Of a stretch of DNA of 28,573 nt, positions 6,712 to 14,031 are shown in pieces. The number at the start of each line of letters is the position of its first letter. Position 1 is the stretch's first letter. The notes beneath the pieces are model-generated. The model did not search any database. It was not told where the DNA came from and saw only the letters and a list, made by a program, of their open reading frames with translations. The position numbers and the translations under genes are program-made. The DNA is from a virus, in IMG/VR virus record IMGVR_UViG_3300036861_000513, positions 1-28,573 of that record, one strand, 5' to 3'.

Positions 6712-7142
6712 ATGCGTTCCGCATCGCGCTGGTCGCCATCATCGAGGCCGACGGCCCCCAGGGACAGGCTGGCACCGTGCAGAACCTGTGCGGCCGCGAT
6801 AGCAACGTGGTCGTCGCTTGGGAAGATCTCAAAGAGAACCCCTTCCCGATCGGGACCTACTTCCTCGTCGACATCAGCCAGGGCGCAGGCAGCGGCGACC
6901 AGCGCCGCGTGCTCGCTCAACTGGACTGCTGGGCCGACGAAGCCAGCGGCGGCATCGAGAAGGCGGAGCAGCTCGCGGATCGGTACGAGGTCATCCTCAT
7001 CGAGCCGAACTTCCGCGCGCAGGGCGTGGATGCGGCGCCATGGCTGGTCCGGCGTCGCGACAATGTGGAAGCGCAGGACGATGTTGCCGCCGGCCGGCGG
7101 CGCGTGACGGTCGAAATCACGTTCACGCTGAAACGGGCGTAA
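6708..7142 (+). CDS. Putative tail terminator / tail completion protein
   Basis: A 144-residue protein starting at GTG in a GTGA overlap with the gp10-like gene. It lies directly before the tail tube gene, the canonical position of the tail terminator that caps the tube. Patterns consistent with that family include an N-terminal helix after ALVAIIEADG, a central segment with AEQLADRYEVILIEPN, a WLVRRRDNV strand and a C-terminal strand VTVEITFTLKR. The call rests mainly on gene order and overall alpha/beta layout. Confidence 0.65.
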   Translation: MNAFRIALVAIIEADGPQGQAGTVQNLCGRDSNVVVAWEDLKENPFPIGTYFLVDISQGAGSGDQRRVLAQLDCWADEASGGIEKAEQLADRYEVILIEPNFRAQGVDAAPWLVRRRDNVEAQDDVAAGRRRVTVEITFTLKRA

Positions 7143-7155
7143 CGGAGGCACCACC

Positions 7156-7902
7156 ATGCCAAGACTGTACAAGAAAGCCGAGCTCTTCAGCGATCTCAAA
7201 GAGGTCGGCTACATGCGCGAGGCGACCGCCACACACGGCGACACCACGCTCACGGCGGCTGCGGCCGCCGGCGCGACGTCACTCACCGTCGCGGCGATCG
7301 CGAACTTCGCCGACGGCGACTACTTCCTGATCGGCACAAACGAAGGGATGGAGATCGCCCAGGTCAGCGGCACGCCGGCGGGCTCGACGATCAACCTGCG
7401 CTCCCCGCTCGCCCTGGCCCATGCCAACGGCGAGGTCGTGAAGGAAGTCACGCGCACGAAGCTCGGCGACGTGACGGATGACGGTGTCGATTGCTCGCCG
7501 GCGGAAGGCGACTTCAACATGATCCCGGCGGCCACGAAGCGCGGGCCCGTCGGCTACCTGATGGGTCACATCGCGCAGCTCGTCGAGTTCGGGATCGAGC
7601 ACCTGAACCTCGACAACCTGGCGGCCGCGCTCGGGATCCCCGAGACGAACATCACCGGATCCGGCACCGCGGCGGCGCCGCACTCGCTCAACGTCCTGCC
7701 GGACAGCTTCTCCACCGCGATCGACGCTGCCTGGTACTTCACGGGCGTGCGCAAGGACGGCATGAACGTGGAGATCCAGCTGTGGGGCGTCGAGGTGGAT
7801 CCGACCGGGCTCGGGGCGCTGAAGTTCGCCCGCGGCCAGGTCACGCCGGTGCGCTTCCGGCTCCGTCCGACCGCCGGGATGCGCGCCCTGTTGTGGACGT
7901 GA
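7156..7902 (+). CDS. Major tail tube protein
   Basis: A 248-residue protein with a strong Shine-Dalgarno (GGAGG) 8 nt before the ATG, fitting an abundant virion protein. Residues about 30-95 hold a beta domain often seen in phage structural proteins (TSLTVAAIANFADGDYFLIG ... INLRSPLALAHANGE). The rest carries tube-like strands such as DAAWYFTGVRKDG and EIQLWGVEVDPTGLGALKF. It is followed by the presumed chaperone and the tape measure gene, as in nearly all siphoviruses. The N-terminal beta domain may be displayed on the outside of the tube (inference). Confidence 0.8.
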   Translation: MPRLYKKAELFSDLKEVGYMREATATHGDTTLTAAAAAGATSLTVAAIANFADGDYFLIGTNEGMEIAQVSGTPAGSTINLRSPLALAHANGEVVKEVTRTKLGDVTDDGVDCSPAEGDFNMIPAATKRGPVGYLMGHIAQLVEFGIEHLNLDNLAAALGIPETNITGSGTAAAPHSLNVLPDSFSTAIDAAWYFTGVRKDGMNVEIQLWGVEVDPTGLGALKFARGQVTPVRFRLRPTAGMRALLWT

Positions 7903-7906
7903 GCTG

Positions 7907-8692
7907 GTGTCGAAGAAAGAGCTCCAGCAGAAATGCGCGACGCTCGAAGAGAAGGTCCGGGCTCGGCGGCTCGCCACTGATGACGAGCTCGCCGAGTACC
8001 GGCCGCCGCGCCGCAGTGCTCCGCTCTGGGATTGGATCTGGTGGTACGCCCAGCTGGTCCGCTTCTGCGGCCGCCTCGAGGTCCACGAGACGGCCGGCGC
8101 CGAGGCCGATGCGCTGATCATCGCGGCGCTCCGCGCCGAGCCCAAGGCCGTCCCGCTCGGGGAGCGCAGCCTGCAGGTCTATCCGAAGTCATTCGATGCG
8201 CTCCTCAACATCCACGCGCGCGACCAGCTACTCGTCTGGCTCACCACTCGGTACGCGGCGCTGCGCGACAACGCGAACGGCGCCGACGCCATGCAGTTCC
8301 TCGAGCGCACGGCCGCGGAGATCGCATACCAGAACCAGCTGCTGGCCTGGTCGGTGACGACGCCGGGCCCGGGCCTGCCGTTCCTGCCCGAGGTCGACGA
8401 CCGACCGCAGCCGCCCGACGAGATCAAGACGCTCGAACCGTGGGACATCCTGCGGCTGCATCAGGCGTTCGTCGAGGTCAACGTGGCGCGGCTCAACGCG
8501 CTCGACAAGCTGATCGATCCGCCGAAGGGCGATGACAAGGGCGGCCGGCCGAGCTGGAGTGTGTTCATTGGATCGCTGTCGATGAAGTGGCAAGTGGATC
8601 CGAAGAAGCTCATGCGCGACCAGGCGCTCGTGCAGCTGCTCGCCGTCGTGAAGCTCGCGGCGCCGGCGCCCGTCGACGAGGCGGCCGCCTAA
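7907..8692 (+). CDS. Presumed tail assembly chaperone
   Basis: A 261-residue protein starting at GTG 4 nt after the tube gene. It is mostly helical with a Trp-rich segment near residues 38-45 (PLWDWIWWYAQ). It sits between the tube and tape measure genes, the position of tail assembly chaperones, which hold the tape measure during tail growth. No family signature is recognised, so the call is positional. Chaperones are often made as two forms by a programmed frameshift. Here the tape measure frame is open for 105 nt upstream of its ATG, but I see no slippery heptamer in that stretch. The stop TAA shares one base with the tape measure ATG. Confidence 0.65.
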   Translation: MSKKELQQKCATLEEKVRARRLATDDELAEYRPPRRSAPLWDWIWWYAQLVRFCGRLEVHETAGAEADALIIAALRAEPKAVPLGERSLQVYPKSFDALLNIHARDQLLVWLTTRYAALRDNANGADAMQFLERTAAEIAYQNQLLAWSVTTPGPGLPFLPEVDDRPQPPDEIKTLEPWDILRLHQAFVEVNVARLNALDKLIDPPKGDDKGGRPSWSVFIGSLSMKWQVDPKKLMRDQALVQLLAVVKLAAPAPVDEAAA

Positions 8693-11600
8693 TGCCCAAG
8701 ATCGACGAGCTGTGGTGGGAGCTCGACGTCCGCAGCCAGAAGCTCAACGAGGGCGTCGAGCGCGCCGAGCAGCGCCTCAAGAAGTTTGTCGGGTTCGTGA
8801 AAGCGCACCCGATCGCCGTCCTGGGCGCGCTGGGCGCGGCGTTCGCGCTTACGGGCTTCGCGGCCGCCAAGTTCGCCGAGCAGATCGATCGCCATCTGCG
8901 CCGCGTCGACGCGCTGATCCCGAAGACCACGCAGGGCGTCGATCGCATGCGCCAGCGGCTGCTCGAGCTCGCGCGCACCACGCCCGTGCCGCTCGAGGAG
9001 CTGGCCGCCGGCCTCGAGCAAGTCGTCGCGATCGGCGAGAAGGATCCGGACAAGGCTTTCCTCAAGCTCGCAACGGCCGCGAAGCTCGCCACCGCCTCCG
9101 GGACGGATCTCCAGTCCACGATCGCCACGCTCGACAATATCATGGACGCGTTCGGGCTGTCCGCCGAGCAGAGCGCCGACGTGCTCGACATCCTGGTGAC
9201 GGCCGCGCAACGGGGCACGCCACTCGCCGAGCTCACGCCGATCCTGGGCCAGGTGGGCGCGCAGGCGCGCGCCGCCGGCGTCGATCTCGGCCAGGTCGTC
9301 GCGGCGATCAATGCCCTCACGGAAGGCCGCGGCGTCACCGTGCGCCAGGCGGTGGGCGCGATCCGCGAGGCCTTCGGGGATCTGGGCGACGCCACCGAGG
9401 GCACCGGCCGCACGCAGGCGGCGCTCGGGATCCAGCTTACGGTCGTCGAGGGCAAGCTGCGGTTCGCCGGCAGAGGGGCCGAAGACTTCAACGGTACCCT
9501 GACGGACATGGAGAGCCGCGGCGGCCGCGCGGAGAAGATGCTCGGGCGACTCTCCCGCGAGGCCGACGTGCAGAGCGCGATCGTCCGGAATCAGTTGAAG
9601 ACGGCCTGGGTCGAATTTGGCGAAACGGCGTCGCCCCTACTGCTGACGCTCACAAAGGCCGCCAGCGGGTTCCTCGATACGCTGTCGGGCGAGAGCGGCG
9701 TGCAGCGACTTCATCAGCAGCTGCGCGAGCTCGCCGGCGGCATTCACGACATGAACATCCAGACGGACGACGCGACGCACCATCAGGCGAACATGAACCG
9801 CGGCGCCGAGCGCATGATCGCCTCGTTGAAAGGCATCGAGTCCCTGCGGATCCTTCAGCCCGAGATCTGGGACAAGTTCTCGCGCGCGATCACGCAGCTG
9901 CCGCGCGAGGATCTGCCGGCGCTAAAGGAGGCCCTGCTCGGGCTGTCGACGGAAGAGCGCGCGCAGATCGGTCTCACCGAGCAACTGCTGCAGCAGTTCC
10001 TCCACAGCATTGGGCTCCAGGTGGCGGCGACACGCCAGGTGCGAGCCGCGGCCAGCGAGGGTGGGACAACCACGCCGCCGGTCTCCCCCGAGACCGAGCA
10101 GAAGCTACTGCAGCTGCGCGCCGACATGGCCGCACGGCTCGTCAGTCTCACGACGTCAGTCGCGGACGACCTGCAGGCGCAACTCGACGCGTTGCTCGCC
10201 AAGATCGGCCAGCTGCCTGAGCATCTGCGGGGCGAATTCATGGCGGGCCTCACGCGGCTACGCAGCGAGGTCCAGGGCGCGCGCACGTTCGAAGGTCTCG
10301 ACAAGGAGCTCGAGGCGATCGAGCGCCGCGTCAACCAGATCAACGACGCATTCGGCGAAGTGCCGGCGACGCTGGGTCTGGAGATCCTGCCGGCCGTCGA
10401 GCAGCTCATCACCCAGCTGCAGGCCGCGATGGATCAGCAGCAGCGCGGATCCGCGCTGTGGACCAAGTATCGCGACCAGCTGCAGCGCGCCCAGGAGCTC
10501 GCCGGCAAGCTCGCGAAGAACATCGGCAACGCCGGCCAGGGACAGCAGGATCTCAACGCCGAGCTCGACAAGACGCTCGACAAGCTCGAGCTGCAGGCCT
10601 CGCGGATCCAATCCGCGGTCCGGGGTGCGATCCAGCTGGGCGAGGCGTTCGGCCTCCTGGATGACCGGGCCGCGGCGATGCTGCAGAGCATCACGCAGAT
10701 CGCGACCGAGATCCCGAAGGTCTCGGCCGTCCTAAAGGCTGGCGGCGGCTTGGAAAAGGCGCTCCCCGGGTTGCTCGGGATCGCCGGCGGCGTGGCCTCG
10801 CTCATCGGCTCGCTGTTCGGCGAGAGTCCGGAGGAACGGCGGCGCCAGGAGATCCTGCAACAGAACACCGAGGCGATCAAGGAGCTGACGCAGCGGATCG
10901 GGGAATTCTTCATCGAGACGACGGGCAAGCAATTCGCGGAGATCCGCGGGGCGCTGCCCGAGGCGCTCGAGCGCGCGGAGGAAGCGATCCGGCGCGCGCG
11001 GGAGTTCGCGCTGCGGGCTCGGGCTCGCGGCGCCGTCGACGCCGAGCGGGTCGGTGGACGGGAGGCCCTGCGCTCGCTGGCGGCGGCCGGTGTCTCGGTG
11101 GCCGAGCTGCGGGAGTTGGCTGATGCGCTCGGGATCGCGTTCGCCGGCGCGCAACCCACACTCACCGAATTGAAGCAGCTCATGGAAGCGATGGCACAGA
11201 CGCAGCTCACGCAGTTTGCGCAGACGTTCGCCGGCCAGATCGAGCTGCTCGCGCGAGAGTTTGAGCTGTTCGACATCAGCGATCCCATCGACCAGTTGCG
11301 CCGGCTGCGCGAGATCGCCCTGGGTTTCGGCGATAGCCCCCTGATTGATGCGCTCTTCGGCGGCCTGGACCTGTCGACGGCCGAGGGGCGCGCTGCGCTC
11401 GAGGAGCGGATCCGGAGCCTCTACCGGCAGCTGCAGGCCGGCACGGTCACCCCCGAGCAGCTCGGCGGGCTCACGCCGCAGCAGTTGCTCGAGCTGCTCT
11501 CCCAGCTCGAGGCCACGATGGACCGCGTGGCGGAAGGTGGCGAGGAACAGGGCCGGACCGCGCAGTTCCAGGTGAGTCGCGAGGTGACGGAGACCACGGC

Positions 11601-11901
11601 CGGCCGGCTGGTGTCGATCGGCGTGACGAGCCTGCTCTGGCTCGAGGAGATCGCGCGTAACACCAGCGCGCTGGTCCCGACGCTGCAGCCGCCCAGCGCC
11701 GCGGAGCTCGCGGCCTACAACCCGGGTGGCCTCACGATCGAGACGCTCGAGATCAACGTGACCGTCGCCGGCGCGTCCGCCAGCGACGCGCAGCGGATCG
11801 GGGACGACGTCGGCCGCGCGGCGGCCGCCGCCCTCGATCGCGAGCTCGGGACCAAGCTGCGTAAACGCGCACTGCTGCAGGGCAGCGTGACCAGGAACTG
11901 A
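8692..11901 (+). CDS. Tape measure protein
   Basis: A 1069-residue protein that sets tail length and is later released during DNA entry. The ATG at 8692 overlaps the preceding TAA. Residues about 38-60 are a hydrophobic segment (HPIAVLGALGAAFALTGF), followed by the conserved TMP region (about 60-270: ATASGTDLQSTIATLDNIMD, LTEGRGVTVRQAVGAI). Long helical and coiled-coil stretches run to the end, with a second hydrophobic segment near residues 685-707 (LPGLLGIAGGVASLIGSLFG). Using the usual rule of about 0.15 nm per residue, the tail would be roughly 160 nm long; this is an estimate. No lysozyme or peptidase domain is visible. Confidence 0.93.
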   Translation: MPKIDELWWELDVRSQKLNEGVERAEQRLKKFVGFVKAHPIAVLGALGAAFALTGFAAAKFAEQIDRHLRRVDALIPKTTQGVDRMRQRLLELARTTPVPLEELAAGLEQVVAIGEKDPDKAFLKLATAAKLATASGTDLQSTIATLDNIMDAFGLSAEQSADVLDILVTAAQRGTPLAELTPILGQVGAQARAAGVDLGQVVAAINALTEGRGVTVRQAVGAIREAFGDLGDATEGTGRTQAALGIQLTVVEGKLRFAGRGAEDFNGTLTDMESRGGRAEKMLGRLSREADVQSAIVRNQLKTAWVEFGETASPLLLTLTKAASGFLDTLSGESGVQRLHQQLRELAGGIHDMNIQTDDATHHQANMNRGAERMIASLKGIESLRILQPEIWDKFSRAITQLPREDLPALKEALLGLSTEERAQIGLTEQLLQQFLHSIGLQVAATRQVRAAASEGGTTTPPVSPETEQKLLQLRADMAARLVSLTTSVADDLQAQLDALLAKIGQLPEHLRGEFMAGLTRLRSEVQGARTFEGLDKELEAIERRVNQINDAFGEVPATLGLEILPAVEQLITQLQAAMDQQQRGSALWTKYRDQLQRAQELAGKLAKNIGNAGQGQQDLNAELDKTLDKLELQASRIQSAVRGAIQLGEAFGLLDDRAAAMLQSITQIATEIPKVSAVLKAGGGLEKALPGLLGIAGGVASLIGSLFGESPEERRRQEILQQNTEAIKELTQRIGEFFIETTGKQFAEIRGALPEALERAEEAIRRAREFALRARARGAVDAERVGGREALRSLAAAGVSVAELRELADALGIAFAGAQPTLTELKQLMEAMAQTQLTQFAQTFAGQIELLAREFELFDISDPIDQLRRLREIALGFGDSPLIDALFGGLDLSTAEGRAALEERIRSLYRQLQAGTVTPEQLGGLTPQQLLELLSQLEATMDRVAEGGEEQGRTAQFQVSREVTETTAGRLVSIGVTSLLWLEEIARNTSALVPTLQPPSAAELAAYNPGGLTIETLEINVTVAGASASDAQRIGDDVGRAAAAALDRELGTKLRKRALLQGSVTRN

Positions 11902-11911
11902 GGAGGAGCAC

Positions 11912-12715
11912 ATGCAGACGGCGATGTATGTGAACGACTTCGACACGAGCAGTCTGGGGCTGATCGTGACCAACCTGGACGGCTGGCGGGACGCCCCGTC
12001 CACGCGTGATCGCACGACACAGTTGCCGACCCGCGTCGGCGCCATCATCCTGGCGCCCGAGGCCGAGACCGCGCCGCGCGTCATCACGATCGATGGCGTC
12101 ATCGATCCGAGCCATGCCGGCAAGGCGCTCACGCTCGCTAACCTGCGCGCCGCGATCAGTGAGCTGCAGGACCGGCTCTACCGCGGCACGATCGAGGTTC
12201 GGTTCAGCGACGAGCCGGACATCTTCGTGCTGGCCCGGTGCGAGCAGGGCAATCTGATCGCGACGCCGCCGCAGTTCATGAATCCCAAGTCGCGCGTGCA
12301 AATCCGGATGCTCTGTCCGGATCCGCTGCGGTACTCGCGGTTCGCTAGCCTCGTGGACGTGAACTCCATCCGTACCGGGATCCCGCTCGGGACCGCGGTG
12401 AGCGCACCGCTGATTCGCGTCCTCGGCGCCGCGACGAATCCCGTCATCACGTATCGCGACAAGAGTGGCGCGGTCCGGCAGTCGATGACACTCACGATCA
12501 CGCTGGCGGCGACGGACTACCTCGAGATCGACTGTGAGCTCTTCACGATTACGAAGTACGTCTCCGGCGTCGCCTCGAACGGCATCACCCTGCTGACGGC
12601 TGGGGACTTCATCGCCCTCGATCCGCAGGATGGCGATTACGCCAACGGTGTCTGGCCCACGCTCGAGATCAGCGCGGGCAGCGCCGAGGTCTTGTACCGA
12701 AAGGCATGGCTCTAA
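11912..12715 (+). CDS. Distal tail protein (Dit-like)
   Basis: A 267-residue protein with an excellent Shine-Dalgarno (GAGGAGGAG) before its ATG. It lies directly after the tape measure gene, the position of Dit, the ring at the tail tip that joins the tube to the hub and receptor-binding proteins. The N-terminal part (ITIDGVIDPSHAGKALTLAN then a long helix and strand) and the segment RVQIRMLCPDPLRYS are typical of the Dit N-terminal domain. The C-terminal half (about 150-267) is beta-rich and contains DYLEIDCELFTI. It overlaps the next gene by 10 nt. Confidence 0.85.
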   Translation: MQTAMYVNDFDTSSLGLIVTNLDGWRDAPSTRDRTTQLPTRVGAIILAPEAETAPRVITIDGVIDPSHAGKALTLANLRAAISELQDRLYRGTIEVRFSDEPDIFVLARCEQGNLIATPPQFMNPKSRVQIRMLCPDPLRYSRFASLVDVNSIRTGIPLGTAVSAPLIRVLGAATNPVITYRDKSGAVRQSMTLTITLAATDYLEIDCELFTITKYVSGVASNGITLLTAGDFIALDPQDGDYANGVWPTLEISAGSAEVLYRKAWL

Positions 12716-14028
12716 TCATGGTCGCACCATCCGTTCTTCCGGGTCGCGCATTCCAGCGCGTCGATCGCGTCAGTCGCTGTCTCGTGCACTGGCGCGCCGG
12801 CGATCTGACCATCAATCCGCTGACCGGGCAGGTCGCCTCTTTCGCGCGGGCGTCGCTCGCCGGCAGCTCGCAGGACCAGCTCGGCGGGCTGCGAAAGACG
12901 GTGCATTCGCAGCCGCGCTTCGGCTTCCTCGACGAGGATGCCGACGGGATCTACGAAAGCCCGCACCTCCTCTTGGAGCGGAGCCGGACGCAGCTGCCCG
13001 AGAATGCGGATCTTGAGACGGACTCGACGGGATACGTCGCGTCGGCCGCCACTCTCGCGCGCGATGCGACGGGCACGCGGGCGCTCTCGGGACTCGCGTC
13101 GCTCAAGGTCACGACGACCAATGCGATCGGCTCCGGGGTGTTCATCCGCAAACGAGATGGCACGCGGATGGCAGCCGCGGCGACGACGATCTATACCGGC
13201 GGCGTCTGGATCTATCTGCCGGCCGGCCATCCGGCGATCGGCAAGACGCTAAAGCTGCAATACGACTGGTACAACGTGACGCCGGCCCTGATCTCCTCGA
13301 GCACGAGCGCCGCGAAGGTGCTCGTCGCTGGCATCAATCGCCTGACCTTCACCGCCACGTCGCCGGCGGCGACCGTCACGGTCGACATGCTGGTCGCCAC
13401 GGACGTCGCCGAGGGCGTATTCGACTTCTGGATCGATCTCCCGTCCTTTGAGGCGGGCGAGTGGGCGACGTCGGCCCTGCCGTCCAATACCGACGTCGGC
13501 GGCCTCGTGCGCTCGGCCGAGGACTTCATCATCACGACGGCGTACAATCCGCCGGCCATCGGCCAGGAGATGACGATTTACGCGGAGTTCACTCCCCTCT
13601 GGCCCCGGACGGGGACGGTGACCGGCAACCCCGGACTGCTCACGCAGGGCGGCATCGGTACGTTCGCCGTGGACGGCAAGAGCTGTATCGATCTGATTCG
13701 CGACAGCGCGACGGCGACGCTGCAGGCTCGCCTGAGCGTGAACGAAGCCGGCTCCGCGGGATCCACCGTGGCGATTCCAACTAGCGGCCGCGTTCGGGCG
13801 CTGGTTCAGGTGCGCGCATCCAACGAGTCGCATCTGGTACGCCTTGAGGTCAACGACGTTGTGGGGAGCGACAGCGCCACCCGCCTGCTCGCCGGAACAA
13901 CTTGGCGCCTGAATGAGCTCCGGCCGGGCAATCGCGGCAACGGGACGGACGTGGGCGACGCGATGTTCAACGTCGTGAAGATCGCGTACGGACGGTACAC
14001 GGCCGAACAGATGCGCCAGCTCTTCTAG
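12706..14028 (+). CDS. Minor tail protein with CBM-like and LamG-like domains
   Basis: A 440-residue protein. ATG 12706 overlaps the Dit stop; ATG 12718 is an alternative start. After an N-terminal segment with PRFGFLDEDADGIYESPHLL, residues about 95-260 resemble a carbohydrate-binding jelly-roll (CBM4/9-type): ENADLETDSTGYVASA, ASLKVTT, GGVWIYLPAG, ending DFWIDLPSFEAGEWATSALP. Residues about 265-440 resemble a concanavalin/LamG fold (EMTIYAEFTPLWP, LVQVRASNESHLVRLEVNDV). Both fold types are common on phage receptor-binding proteins, so this is probably a tail-tip adhesin that recognises host surface glycan. Fold calls are by pattern only. Confidence 0.7.
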   Translation: MALIMVAPSVLPGRAFQRVDRVSRCLVHWRAGDLTINPLTGQVASFARASLAGSSQDQLGGLRKTVHSQPRFGFLDEDADGIYESPHLLLERSRTQLPENADLETDSTGYVASAATLARDATGTRALSGLASLKVTTTNAIGSGVFIRKRDGTRMAAAATTIYTGGVWIYLPAGHPAIGKTLKLQYDWYNVTPALISSSTSAAKVLVAGINRLTFTATSPAATVTVDMLVATDVAEGVFDFWIDLPSFEAGEWATSALPSNTDVGGLVRSAEDFIITTAYNPPAIGQEMTIYAEFTPLWPRTGTVTGNPGLLTQGGIGTFAVDGKSCIDLIRDSATATLQARLSVNEAGSAGSTVAIPTSGRVRALVQVRASNESHLVRLEVNDVVGSDSATRLLAGTTWRLNELRPGNRGNGTDVGDAMFNVVKIAYGRYTAEQMRQLF

Positions 14029-14031
14029 TCA

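Noticed and set aside
10732-12132. A 466-codon minus-strand frame opposite the tape measure and Dit genes.
   Set aside because: Antisense shadow; composition and lack of motifs fit GC-rich mirror coding.
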